A stretch of DNA of 64,000 nt from Mycolicibacterium rufum (lineage in GTDB: Bacteria; Actinomycetota; Actinomycetes; Mycobacteriales; Mycobacteriaceae): NCBI RefSeq assembly GCF_022374875.2, contig NZ_CP092427.2, forward strand, positions 2,046,001 to 2,110,000. The letters run 5' to 3'. A model generated the notes under the pieces. That model did no database searches, was not told the origin of the DNA, and worked only from the letters and a program-made list of their open reading frames with translations. Made by a program: the position numbers and the translations under genes. This document shows positions 28,939-37,820 of the stretch, one piece after another (position 1 is the first letter of the stretch; each line of letters opens with the position of its first letter).

Positions 28939-29949
28939 GTGCATGTCGACGCGATGACGATGCCGCAGCCCCTGCTCGAGGTCGCCGACCTCGCCCGGCG
29001 CACGCAGACGGCGGGATTCTCGGGTCTGCTGTTCACCGAGACCGGTCGCACGCCCTATTTGAACGCCGCGGTCGCCGCGCAGGCGGCGCCGGGGCTCGAG
29101 CTGTCGACGGGCGTGGCGGTGGCGTTCCCGCGCAGCCCGTTCGTCACGGCGGCGACGGCGTGGGAGCTGCAGGAGGCCGCAGGCGGTGCGTTCCGGCTGG
29201 GGCTCGGCACGCAGGTGCGCACCCACGTGGTCCGCCGCTACGGCGTGGACTTCGAGCATCCGGGGCCGCGGCTGCGCGACTACGTGCTCGCGGTCAAGGC
29301 GTGCTTCGCGGCGTTCCGCACCGGCAAGCTCGACCATCGCGGCGACTTCTACAGCCTCGACTTCATCACTCCGCAGTGGAGCCCGGGTCCGATCGACGTG
29401 CCCGATCCGAAAGTCGACATCGCGGCGGTGAACCCGTGGATGCTGCGGATGGCCGGCGAGGTCGCCGACGGCATCCACGTGCACCCGCTGGGCGAGCCGG
29501 GCTACATCCGGCGCCATGTGCTGCCGAATCGGGCAGCCGGAGCCGAGAAGGCGGGCCGCTCCCCCGACGACATCGCGGTGATCGTGCCGGTGATGACGAT
29601 CGTCGGCGACACCGACGAGGAGCGGCAGCGCGAGCGCGAACTGGTGCGGGCCAGCATGAGCTTCTACGGCAGCACCCCGAACTACGCGTTCATCTGGGAC
29701 GAGGCCGGGTTCGAGGGCACGACGGCGCGGATCCGGGAGAAGCAGAAGGCCGGCGATTTCGCGGGCATGGCGGCTCAGATCACCGACGACCACATCGCGG
29801 CGTTCGCGACGGAGTCGACGTGGGACGGCCTGGCCGACGCGCTGCGGTCGAAGTACGACGGGGTCGCGACACGGTTGGTGCTGTACAACGCGCTGGCCGA
29901 CCGCGAGTGGTTCACAAGGTATGGGGAAGTGGCTCAGCAGCTTTCGTGA
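28939..29949 (+). CDS. LLM-class oxidoreductase, probably F420-dependent
   Basis: A 336-residue luciferase-like monooxygenase-family protein starting at GTG 28939. The TIM-barrel blocks are present: ARRTQTAGFSGLLFTETGRT, LSTGVAVAFPRSPFVTAATA, GAFRLGLGTQVRTHVVRRYG, and NPWMLRMAGEVADGIHVHPL. In mycobacteria this subfamily mostly uses the deazaflavin F420 rather than FMN. The substrate is unknown. It follows the small membrane protein under the probable TetR control and is convergent with the MscS-type channel gene. Confidence 0.88.
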   Translation: MHVDAMTMPQPLLEVADLARRTQTAGFSGLLFTETGRTPYLNAAVAAQAAPGLELSTGVAVAFPRSPFVTAATAWELQEAAGGAFRLGLGTQVRTHVVRRYGVDFEHPGPRLRDYVLAVKACFAAFRTGKLDHRGDFYSLDFITPQWSPGPIDVPDPKVDIAAVNPWMLRMAGEVADGIHVHPLGEPGYIRRHVLPNRAAGAEKAGRSPDDIAVIVPVMTIVGDTDEERQRERELVRASMSFYGSTPNYAFIWDEAGFEGTTARIREKQKAGDFAGMAAQITDDHIAAFATESTWDGLADALRSKYDGVATRLVLYNALADREWFTRYGEVAQQLS

Positions 29950-29950
29950 G

Positions 29951-30895
29951 CTACTCGGACACCGCGGCCGCGATGCGGGCTGCCGGGTAGGGCAACTCGA
30001 TGCCGTTCGCGTCGAAGGCGCGCAGGATCTCGCGGCGCAACCGGCGCTGGACCGACCACTGGGCGTTGGGCCGGGTCTTCACCGTCATTCGCAGCGTCAC
30101 CTGGTCGGACCGCAGTTCCTGGACGCCGAGCATCTCCGGCTCGCCGAGGGTCTTGGCGGCAATCTTGGGGTCGTCGAGCGCGTCGTGGGCGGCGTCGAGG
30201 GCGACCTTCTCGGCGCGTTCGACGTCGGCGGTCAGTGCGACGGGGACCTCGATGCGGGCGACGGCGTAGTCCTGGCTCATGTTGCCGACGCGGGCGATCT
30301 CGCCGTTGCGGACGTACCAGAGGGTGCCGTCGATGTCGCGCACGGTGGTGACGCGGAGGCCGACGCTCTCGACCTCGCCGGTCGCGTCGCCGAGGTCGAC
30401 GGTGTCGCCGACGCCGTACTGATCCTCGAGCAGCATGAACACGCCGGTGACGAAGTCGCGCACCAGGTTCTGCGCACCGAAGCCGATGGCGAGGCCGACG
30501 ACGCCGGCCGAGGCGATGAACGGGGCGATGTTGACGCCGAGGACGTTGAGGACGCCGAGGGCGAACCAGATCAGCAGCACGATCGACACGGTCGACTTCA
30601 GCACCGACGCGATGGTCTGGGCGCGCTGGGCGCGGCGTTCGGCGGTCCGGGCATTCGATGAGGTCGAGCGGTCGCGCAGGCCGCGCAGTAGGGCCGGTTT
30701 CCTGGAGGGCGGCGGGTCCTGGGGGGCCGCGGTCTTCCGAGTGCGTCCGGTGGCGGCGCGGTCGATCATCCGGTGCAGCACGAAGCGTGCGAGGAGAACC
30801 ACGAAGGTGTACGCAACAATCCGGATGGGGACTTCGAGCAGCCAGTGCCGGTTGGTTTCGGTCCATTCGAAGGCAAGGTTGTATACATCCATCAT
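29951..30895 (-). CDS. MscS-family mechanosensitive ion channel
   Basis: About 314 residues from the ATG at 30895 (MMDVYNLAFEWTE); a further ATG is one codon later and a GTG seven codons earlier. After an N-terminal membrane helix (RIVAYTFVVLLARFVL) a basic loop and two more helices lead to the pore helix region ASAGVVGLAIGFGAQNLVRD and then the beta domain (QYGVGDTVDLGDATGEVESV, TLWYVRNGEIARVGNMSQ), the MscS hallmark. It releases osmolytes when membrane tension rises. Only 1 bp separates its stop from the convergent LLM gene. Confidence 0.9.
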   Translation of the reverse strand: MMDVYNLAFEWTETNRHWLLEVPIRIVAYTFVVLLARFVLHRMIDRAATGRTRKTAAPQDPPPSRKPALLRGLRDRSTSSNARTAERRAQRAQTIASVLKSTVSIVLLIWFALGVLNVLGVNIAPFIASAGVVGLAIGFGAQNLVRDFVTGVFMLLEDQYGVGDTVDLGDATGEVESVGLRVTTVRDIDGTLWYVRNGEIARVGNMSQDYAVARIEVPVALTADVERAEKVALDAAHDALDDPKIAAKTLGEPEMLGVQELRSDQVTLRMTVKTRPNAQWSVQRRLRREILRAFDANGIELPYPAARIAAAVSE

Positions 30896-31038
30896 CTCGA
30901 CCGTACGACTACCCACAGGGTCAGATGCAAATCATGCAGTGGCTGAATCACTTTGACGCATCCGTCGACCGGCGAGGCATGTGCGGCGTCGGCCCAGCGT
31001 CAGCGACATTGTCGGCGCTTTGCATGCCAAACTAACGA

Positions 31039-31395
31039 GTGGCCATCATTCGCGTCGACCTGGCTGAGGGCTTCCTGTTTGGTGATGATGTGGTGCTCCT
31101 CACGATGGACGGCGACGGCGTCACTGCCTTGATGGACGCCGTCAAGAAAGCCGTCCGTGAAGGATCGAGCCGACTGTTCGACGGTGTGGTTCACGTCTTT
31201 GTCGTCGAAGCCGGCGCGGCCCACGTCCAACTGGGCGGCGATGGCATCACATGGCGATTCGACCGTGTGAAGGCTGACGAGGTGATCGAGCACCTGAGCG
31301 CTTTGAACAACCTCGATCGGCCCGGCCACTCCTACGTCGACATCTCCGAACCGGTCGACACTCTCGTGCTTTCGCGCGACGAGTACGTCGGGTAG
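31039..31395 (+). CDS. Hypothetical protein, 118 residues
   Basis: I do not recognise this family. A soluble, mixed alpha/beta protein starting at GTG 31039, with the coherent segments LAEGFLFGDDVVLLTMDGDG, HVFVVEAGAAHVQLGGDG and ADEVIEHLSALN. Hydrophobicity alternates in a strand-like way and the composition (low Arg, balanced acids) is that of a real gene rather than a shadow. It stands alone between the MscS gene (divergent) and the membrane protein at 31490. Confidence 0.55.
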   Translation: MAIIRVDLAEGFLFGDDVVLLTMDGDGVTALMDAVKKAVREGSSRLFDGVVHVFVVEAGAAHVQLGGDGITWRFDRVKADEVIEHLSALNNLDRPGHSYVDISEPVDTLVLSRDEYVG

Positions 31396-31489
31396 CGCTG
31401 ATGAGATCCACGTTATGCAGACGGCTACTCGCACTTCCGCTGCAAAAAGTGGATCTGGACGTGTCGGTGCCTGCTCGTATGGTTCGCGC

Positions 31490-32446
31490 ATGGCAGCGCG
31501 GAGGGACTCAGGGGGCGGCGGGTTCGTCGGCGTCCTGGGGCTGCTGTTCCTGATCGGCCTGATCGTCAAGTACATCTGGTGGATCGTCGGGGCAGCCGCG
31601 GTGATCGGGGTCGGCGTCGGCATCTACTACGCCAGCCGGGCCGCGATCCGGCGTGCCGAGGAGCAGCAGCGGCTGGCCGAACGACGCGAGGAGGATCTGC
31701 GGATCCGCGCCGACCGGCAACGCCGGTGGACGCTGCTCGGCGACAGCCGCGCCGTCTACGGCGCGGAAGGCGAGGGCCCGACGCGCGCGGTCTCGCAACC
31801 GCCGGCGCACGACGACCGTCTAATCGCGAGGATGGCGACCACACCGAGCGAGCTGGCGGCGCTGAAGCGGGACAAGCCGCAGGCATGGGAGCACGCCCTG
31901 TTCGCGTCGGTGTTGATGCAACGCACGGCGGCCGTGTTGCCGCGGCTGCGGGACAGCGAGCTCGGGTTCACCGCGTCGGGTGTCGTCCGCGTGCCGTCGG
32001 GGTCGTATCTGGCGTCGAGGCTGACCAGTCTGATCGACCAGATGCTGGCGACCAATCAGCAGCTCGCGACGTTCGTGAACTCGCCGGCGTTCATGGCCGC
32101 GTTCGGCTCGGAGAGCAGCGAAGGCGACGCCGACGCGATCGAGCACACCGCGAACCGTCTGATGGACTACCAGGAGCAGCTGCTGGACCTGTCGGAGGAG
32201 TGCCGCGCACTGTCCGCGCCGTCGAAGTACACCGACGTGATCGCCGACTGCGCACGGCTTCTCGATGCGCCGCTGCAGGGCTTCCGGGAGTTCACCGCCG
32301 AGTACGTCGACATCATCGAGGCGCTGCCCCGCGTCCTCGCGCACGCTACCGGCGCCATCCACCTGGGCGGTCTCGCACTGGACATCGACGTCGACGACCA
32401 CCTGCTGAGCCGGATCGAGAAACGTCTGCAGGCCATGAGTCGATGA
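31490..32446 (+). CDS. Membrane-anchored helical protein of unknown function
   Basis: A 318-residue protein from ATG 31490 (MAARRDSGGGG); an upstream ATG at 31415 would add 25 unlikely residues. Two hydrophobic helices near residues 12-50 (FVGVLGLLFLIGLIVKYIWW and IVGAAAVIGVGVGIYYAS) are followed by an Arg/Glu-rich coiled coil (EEQQRLAERREEDLRIRA) and a helical domain of about 230 residues. I see no catalytic motif. The large domain is probably cytoplasmic. Similar architecture is common among mycobacterial conserved hypotheticals. Confidence 0.75.
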   Translation: MAARRDSGGGGFVGVLGLLFLIGLIVKYIWWIVGAAAVIGVGVGIYYASRAAIRRAEEQQRLAERREEDLRIRADRQRRWTLLGDSRAVYGAEGEGPTRAVSQPPAHDDRLIARMATTPSELAALKRDKPQAWEHALFASVLMQRTAAVLPRLRDSELGFTASGVVRVPSGSYLASRLTSLIDQMLATNQQLATFVNSPAFMAAFGSESSEGDADAIEHTANRLMDYQEQLLDLSEECRALSAPSKYTDVIADCARLLDAPLQGFREFTAEYVDIIEALPRVLAHATGAIHLGGLALDIDVDDHLLSRIEKRLQAMSR

Positions 32447-32644
32447 TTGCTCAGGAGCAGGCCGATACTGACGCTCGCGTCGATTGTCACAAGTGACGGA
32501 TGGCTGACACCGCAGACACGGCTCCCGCACCGCTTGTTTGCGACAAGATCGCTGGCTAGTGTCTTCGCTAACCGGGAATTCTTTGAACAGTAGCGGTCCA
32601 GGCTCCGTCGGGGAACCCCATCACGTTCCAGGAAAGATTTGCCC

Positions 32645-33838
32645 ATGAGCGCACCAGGCCGCCATCACGCCGACGGAGAACGTCGCCCCCATCACCGCCC
32701 CCTCCTGGGGCTCGCGGTCGCCGGCGCGTTGCTGCCGCTGGTCGCCACACCCACCGCTCATGCGGCGAGCGTGATCCCCGAGGGACCGCTGACGGTACGC
32801 ACGATCAGCCCGGTGAAGGGCAACTACATCAACGAGACGCTGCAGGGGGCGGTCTGCGACGCACCCAACACGTGCACGGAGATCCCCTACCTCAGCTTCA
32901 TCACCCCGTTCGGCGTCGCGCGGCTCGACGACGTCCTCAAGACCGAGGCCAACGACGAGCCGATCGTCATCTACGCCTACAGCAACGGCGCGCAGATCGC
33001 CCAGCACTGGATCGCCGATCACGCCGAGGACGCGGACGCTCCCCCGGCGGAGAACGTCACGTTCATCCTGATGGGCAACTCCACCCGCAAGTACGGGGGC
33101 GCGGACAACGAGTTCAACGTCTCGCAGCCGAGCCAGTATCACGTGATCGACATCGCCCGCGAATACGATCCGGTGGCCGACTTCCCGGACAACCCGCTCA
33201 ATCTGCTGGCGCTGGCCAACGCGCTGTCGGGATTCATCACGCAGCACGACTACCGCGACGTCGACATCAACGACCCGAACAACATCGTGTGGGACGAGGG
33301 CAACACCACCTATGTGCTGGTGCCCACGGAGAACCTGCCGCTGCTGAACCCGCTGCGGCTGATCGGCTTGAACGCGCTCGCCGATCAGCTCAACGGTCCG
33401 CTGAAGGAGATCGTCGACAAGGGCTACGACCGCAGCTATATCCCCGCGGATGCCCTGCCGACTCCTGAGCCGACGCCGACTGTTGCCGCGAAAACCGTTG
33501 TCGCCGAGCCGGACCCCGCGCCGGCGGCGGTCACGAAGAAGACCGTTGTCGAGACCGAGGCGGTGACGAGCGCACCGGAGCCCGAGCCGGACGTCGAGGA
33601 TGCGAAGCCCGCGAAGTCCGTCAAGTCCGTGAAGGAGTCGGTGTCGGAGGACAACGACGTGGCGGATGCGGTGCGGTCGATCACGAAGACAGCGACCAAA
33701 GAATTGAAGAAGCTGACCGAGCCGCTGAAGTCACTGAAGCCGTCGCGGCCGTCGGCCGACGATTCCACGTCGCCGAGCAAGCCGTCGACGCGGGATGCCG
33801 GCTCGTCAGATCACGGCTCGAGCGACAGCGGGGAGTAA
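32645..33838 (+). CDS. Secreted PE-PPE-domain protein with acidic/basic disordered tail
   Basis: A 397-residue protein from ATG 32645. The signal segment LLGLAVAGALLPLVATPTAH ends at Ala-His-Ala. The PE-PPE domain covers residues about 45-275 with nucleophile S113 in IYAYSNGAQIAQHW, the acidic block IDIAREYDPVADFPDNPLN and NIVWDEGNTTYVLVPTENLP. The last about 120 residues are Lys/Glu/Ser/Pro-rich and probably disordered. Likely a cell-envelope-associated hydrolase or acyltransferase. It is convergent with another PE-PPE-domain gene 4 bp away. Confidence 0.85.
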   Translation: MSAPGRHHADGERRPHHRPLLGLAVAGALLPLVATPTAHAASVIPEGPLTVRTISPVKGNYINETLQGAVCDAPNTCTEIPYLSFITPFGVARLDDVLKTEANDEPIVIYAYSNGAQIAQHWIADHAEDADAPPAENVTFILMGNSTRKYGGADNEFNVSQPSQYHVIDIAREYDPVADFPDNPLNLLALANALSGFITQHDYRDVDINDPNNIVWDEGNTTYVLVPTENLPLLNPLRLIGLNALADQLNGPLKEIVDKGYDRSYIPADALPTPEPTPTVAAKTVVAEPDPAPAAVTKKTVVETEAVTSAPEPEPDVEDAKPAKSVKSVKESVSEDNDVADAVRSITKTATKELKKLTEPLKSLKPSRPSADDSTSPSKPSTRDAGSSDHGSSDSGE

Positions 33839-33842
33839 CCCG

Positions 33843-34997
33843 CTACTCGCTGTCGCTGCCGCCCGAGGACGCCGCGGCCTTGTCGGCCTTCGCCGGCGCG
33901 GCCGGGGCGCTCTCGGTCTTGGACTCGGTGTCGGCAGAGTCCTTCTCGTCGGCTCCCTTGGTCGGCTTCGTGGTCTCTTCGGTGTCCGAATCGTCCTTGC
34001 GCGCCGACTTTTTCGCTTCGAGGGTGTCGCGCAGCTTCTCGATGCGCTCCTGTCGGCGGGTGGCGGCGTCCTTCCAGGACGACGCACGCTTGACGGAGCG
34101 GGTCGGGGCGGGCGCGTCGTCCTCCGGCTTGGTCGCGGACTCGACGGCCAGCGTCGTGGTGGTGGGCTTCGGCGCGGGCGGACCGGTCAGGGTCGGCGGG
34201 ATGCCGTACTCCATGGGCGGCCGGTTGTAGGCCGCATCGATCTTCGGGCGCAGCTTGCTGTCGAGGGCGGCGACGAACTTGGGGTCGAAGTGGAAGGCGA
34301 CCATCGGCGCGAGGATCGGAAGCACCTCGGCGGGGATCAGGATGGTGGTGGTCGTCCCGCCGGCCTCATTGACGTCGATGGTGTACTCGGTCGGGTTGTT
34401 GCGGATGTCGAAGTTGGAGTTCTTGACGTGCAGGGTCATGGCTCCCATGACCGCGTTCGTGACGGCGAGCATGTTCCAGGCGTTGTCCGGGAAGTCGGCG
34501 AGGCCGTCGTATTCGGCGCGGACGATGAGGACGTCGTAGGGCGTGACGGGGGTGGGCAGGTCGGCGAGCTTGCCAAGGAACCGCTTGCTGGGTGCGCCGT
34601 AGATGGCGACGTTGAGTTCCGAGGGCGGCGGCGGCTCCTTGCCGTCGGTGGTGTTGGCGCGGTCGGCTTCGAGCCGGCGCAGCACCTCCATGACCGACGG
34701 CGCGCCTTCGGAGACGCCGCCGATGGTCTTGGGTCCGGCGTAGGCGGGGTCGTAGACGGCGGCGTAGAGATTGTCGGCGCCCTTGGCGACCGACGAGTAG
34801 AGCTCCTTGCCCGGGAAAGGAACGTTGACGCGCCGGTCATAGTCGGCGAAGTAGCCGCCGAACGCCTCAGCCATCTGCTGTTCGGTGAGCGTCGCGTAAA
34901 CCCCCTTACCACCGAGGAGCAGGGCCGTCGAGGCGTTCGCCACGCCCGTACTCAGGGCGACGATCAGCGCTCCGAGAAGAACGACCAACCGATACAT
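33843..34997 (-). CDS. Secreted PE-PPE-domain protein with charged tail
   Basis: A 384-residue protein from ATG 34997 (MYRLVVLLGALIVALSTG), with GTG 35009 as an alternative start. A short signal peptide with cleavage after Ala-Asn-Ala is evident. The domain has the nucleophile motif GGVSEGAPSV near residue 96, YDGLADFPDNAWNMLAVTNA and TTTTILIPAEVLPILAPM. The C-terminal about 105 residues are highly charged (Lys, Glu, Asp) with heptad-like RQERIEKLRDTLEAKKSA, probably disordered or coiled. Sequence similarity to the 32645 neighbour is confined to the domain pattern. Same role as the other PE-PPE hydrolases is inferred. Confidence 0.85.
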   Translation of the reverse strand: MYRLVVLLGALIVALSTGVANASTALLLGGKGVYATLTEQQMAEAFGGYFADYDRRVNVPFPGKELYSSVAKGADNLYAAVYDPAYAGPKTIGGVSEGAPSVMEVLRRLEADRANTTDGKEPPPPSELNVAIYGAPSKRFLGKLADLPTPVTPYDVLIVRAEYDGLADFPDNAWNMLAVTNAVMGAMTLHVKNSNFDIRNNPTEYTIDVNEAGGTTTTILIPAEVLPILAPMVAFHFDPKFVAALDSKLRPKIDAAYNRPPMEYGIPPTLTGPPAPKPTTTTLAVESATKPEDDAPAPTRSVKRASSWKDAATRRQERIEKLRDTLEAKKSARKDDSDTEETTKPTKGADEKDSADTESKTESAPAAPAKADKAAASSGGSDSE

Positions 34998-35096
34998 CTT
35001 CCACCCCACGTCTGCGCAGCTAACTGTCCGAGCCTGTCAAGTTTGACGGTACGGATGAGCGCGGGCGGAGGAATCGGGGAAACCCCCCGTGTTTCC

Positions 35097-36287
35097 TCAA
35101 CCGCTCTGCAACCAGGGGCCGTCATCGTCGTCGTCGAAGTAACCCTGTTCCTTGGCCTTGAGGATCACGTCTCGCCTGAAGCGCGGTGCTTGCCGGTCGA
35201 CGGCCGCGAGGGCCTCGGTCGTCAGCCCTTCTCGTATCCCGCTTCGCTCATGGGCGAACGGGATGAACGCCCTTAAGAGATCGGGAGTGCTCAGCTCGAT
35301 CTCCAGAAAGGAGCCCTCGCAGAACGACGAGAAACCGTCGAGCGCTCCTTCGACACGGACAGCACTCCACCGCAGGGGGTCTCCTGTGCCCGTGTCCATC
35401 AAGTTCTCGAGCTGCTCCCAACGATGCCAACCCTCGAAAGGCCGGCCGGCCGGGGAAGCGAAGAATTCCTTCTGAAGTTCGAGTAGCTCGGCGGGCTCCC
35501 AGCTCGGCTGGGCGTACCCCGAGCCGCCGTCAGGCATCCGATCGACCAGCCATTGCACCAGCGGTCGGCACTGCGGCCAGGAGTCTGTCTTCATCGAAAA
35601 CCGCGCCCCCTCCATACCCTGGAGCAGCCAGGCCTTCGCGTCTGCGACTGTCACGTCGACAGAACTCATGTCCGGGTCGTTGTCCTCGTCGGGATACCTG
35701 GCGATCAGATCGGCGATGGGTTCGGACCAGATTTCGGCTGTCTCGATCGTGGACATGGTGTTGTGGTTGATCCGGGTGGCACACACCATCGCGTATCCGC
35801 TCGGGAAGCGTGCGCCCACCACGATCTCGTCGACGTCGCCGAGGACGTGAGTGAATCGCGCGGCTCGATAGACCTCGACGCGCGGTAGTTCACCGATCCA
35901 TTTCGGAACGTGATGACGCCGACGGGCGACCTCCTGCCGGCACGACGCCTGCGCGGCCGGATCGTCATCGAGAAATTCGGCGAGAGCCGCCAACAGCGCG
36001 GTGACCTCCGGAGAATCAATCGAGATAAATGACGCGATGAGACGCTCGCGATCGAGATCCGGTGGTGATGGTCGAGATCTGTAGCGGGCTAACGGATCCG
36101 GCCTCGACGACTCGATCACGTAGTTGACGATTGCCAGCAGACCCAGCGGGTGCTTCTTGGCCAGCGCCTCGCGGACCAGGTTGCAGAGGAGTTCATCGTG
36201 CTCGTCCAGCGTTGGCGTCGTGCGCAGTCGGCGCCGTGCGTCCCGTCGTGCCTGTTTGGCTCTGCGTCGTGCGCGTCCGTCGGTCAT
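35097..36287 (-). CDS. Hypothetical protein, 396 residues
   Basis: I do not recognise a domain. The start is placed at ATG 36287 (MTDGRARRRAKQARR); a frame continues 10 codons upstream. The N-terminus is strongly basic (an Arg-rich RARRRAKQARRDARRRL), followed by a helical region to residue 140 and an alpha/beta region with Trp-rich motifs (GMEGARFSMKTDSWPQCRPL, FEGWHRWEQLENLMDT). The C-terminus is acidic (YFDDDDDGPWLQSG). No signal or membrane segment. Composition and codon pattern are normal for the window. Confidence 0.7.
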   Translation of the reverse strand: MTDGRARRRAKQARRDARRRLRTTPTLDEHDELLCNLVREALAKKHPLGLLAIVNYVIESSRPDPLARYRSRPSPPDLDRERLIASFISIDSPEVTALLAALAEFLDDDPAAQASCRQEVARRRHHVPKWIGELPRVEVYRAARFTHVLGDVDEIVVGARFPSGYAMVCATRINHNTMSTIETAEIWSEPIADLIARYPDEDNDPDMSSVDVTVADAKAWLLQGMEGARFSMKTDSWPQCRPLVQWLVDRMPDGGSGYAQPSWEPAELLELQKEFFASPAGRPFEGWHRWEQLENLMDTGTGDPLRWSAVRVEGALDGFSSFCEGSFLEIELSTPDLLRAFIPFAHERSGIREGLTTEALAAVDRQAPRFRRDVILKAKEQGYFDDDDDGPWLQSG

Positions 36288-36438
36288 ACTGCGCACGGTA
36301 CGACGGGCGGGTGACATTCACGACGCACGAAAGTGAGTTATCCACAGACGTTCGGGTGTGCGCCGACAAGGACGAATGTCGGGTGGCGTTGACCGCAAGT
36401 AGGCTCGTATACGTGCGAAGAGCCGCTAAGCGCGCGTG

Positions 36439-36786
36439 ATGAGCCCACGTGATGACGTTCTGCTCAGAGGCCTCGTCGACTGGGTTGCGCTCGACCAGGT
36501 CCATTGGCTCATAACGCAAGCACGCCCTCATGCGTCCGTCGCCGACGTGCAAGAGGAAGTCATCCTGCTAATCCGCGACCTCGTCGCCGAAGGGTTGATG
36601 ACTCTAGGCAATGTGGACACTGAGTCCGGGTTCACCAGATGGCCCATCCCCCTCGACGAAGCAATGGACCGGGTTCGTCGCGTCTATGTCGTCGACTTCG
36701 GAAAGTCGAATGTTTGGCCATGGTTCTGCTGGCTCGATCTCACGGAGAAGGGTGATAGCGCCGCGCGGCAAATCCAGGACAGATGA
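36439..36786 (+). CDS. Small hypothetical protein, winged-helix-like
   Basis: A 115-residue protein from ATG 36439 (GTG one codon earlier). The N-terminal half (LLRGLVDWVALDQVHWLITQ, then VADVQEEVILLIRDLVAEGL) has the helix spacing and the following beta-hairpin (MTLGNVDTESGFTRWP) of a winged-helix fold, but no exact family is recognised. The C-terminal part, WPWFCWLDLTEKGDSAARQ, resembles the wing-and-tail end of small regulators. It marks the left edge of the accessory region and is convergent with the Cys-rich gene downstream. Confidence 0.6.
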   Translation: MSPRDDVLLRGLVDWVALDQVHWLITQARPHASVADVQEEVILLIRDLVAEGLMTLGNVDTESGFTRWPIPLDEAMDRVRRVYVVDFGKSNVWPWFCWLDLTEKGDSAARQIQDR

Positions 36787-36832
36787 ACGGCCTAATGGCG
36801 GTCTGCCCGTGTCCCAGCGTCGCTCTGACGCT

Positions 36833-37693
36833 TCACCAATTATGTCGGCACAGTTCGCACGTCCAATTTTCGTCGCACAAGCGGCAGCCTCCGATGGCGA
36901 TCCACGGCTCCCACGACCGCGGGTCGTTCGGCAAGCCGTAGACGATGTGGCGGCTCCGTTGGCCGCCGCAACGAGGACACCGGGGGTGTCGAGCGAAGGC
37001 GTAGTCGATGGAACTGCCGAAGCCGCCACGGCGCATCCCGTCATGACAGTCTCGACACGTCACCACGGGCCAGTCCGTCGCGGCATCGCGCAGATGTGGG
37101 AGACCGGTTAGCCGCCGACCGTCGTCGTCGGGTGTTCTGATCGGCGGATGAGGATCAGGTCGAGGGCTTTGATCCGCGGTGTGAATGTGGATCTGGTCGC
37201 GAGCGTCCGGTACCGTCAGATCGATCGCCGTGTCACAGATCTGGCAGCGCCCGTTGAACCCGAGCAGGTTGCGCGCCGCGGCGAGAGACGAATGGCCGTA
37301 CCGGTGGTACGGATCGCCGTGTACCCGAGTTTCGTGCACGGCGAGGATCACCCGTTCCGCGACGCCGTCGTCGAGACGCCATCCGGTGAACGCTTCGTCA
37401 CCGAGGTCGAGAGTCGACGCCAGTGTGGCCACCTCGAACAGATCGGCGCGGTGTCCGGACATGCCGAGCAGTGCTCCGCTGAGGGTGCCCTCGTCATCGA
37501 CGCGCGCGAGCACCGTGAGCACCGACTGCGGATCGGTCCCCAGGGCGAGCAGAGCATAGTCGCCGGGCCGCGCCTCACCGAAGGCACAGCGCCACGGTCG
37601 GTAGGGCGAACTCGGTGCCAGAAGCGTGATGACGCCGGCCTTCCAATCAGCGGCCTCGAGGATGTGCAGACGGTGACGAATCGTTTGCGACAT
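36833..37693 (-). CDS. HNH-like zinc protein with multiple Cys pairs
   Basis: A 286-residue protein. The N-terminal about 130 residues form an alpha/beta domain (WRCAFGEARPGDYALLALGT). The C-terminal half has at least four Cys-x2-Cys clusters: GRCQICDTAID, VVTCRDCHDGM, HPRCPRCGGQRS and GCRLCDENWTCELCRHNW. CQIC followed by CRDCH resembles the zinc-framed HNH core (IHIHTADQ in between could supply the His). It may be a nuclease or a nucleic-acid-binding protein; I cannot fix which. Placed at the left edge of the defence-like region, divergent from the small zinc-tail gene. Confidence 0.6.
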   Translation of the reverse strand: MSQTIRHRLHILEAADWKAGVITLLAPSSPYRPWRCAFGEARPGDYALLALGTDPQSVLTVLARVDDEGTLSGALLGMSGHRADLFEVATLASTLDLGDEAFTGWRLDDGVAERVILAVHETRVHGDPYHRYGHSSLAAARNLLGFNGRCQICDTAIDLTVPDARDQIHIHTADQSPRPDPHPPIRTPDDDGRRLTGLPHLRDAATDWPVVTCRDCHDGMRRGGFGSSIDYAFARHPRCPRCGGQRSRHIVYGLPNDPRSWEPWIAIGGCRLCDENWTCELCRHNW

Positions 37694-37820
37694 CTATCCA
37701 TTATCGCAGTGATGTATGACATCTCGTTCCGAGAGGAAGTTGCTATGAGTAACGTCGCGTCGGTCAAGCCGGGGTTCTGGACATGCTGCCGATGTCAGAC
37801 CGACGCTCTATGGTCGGCAT

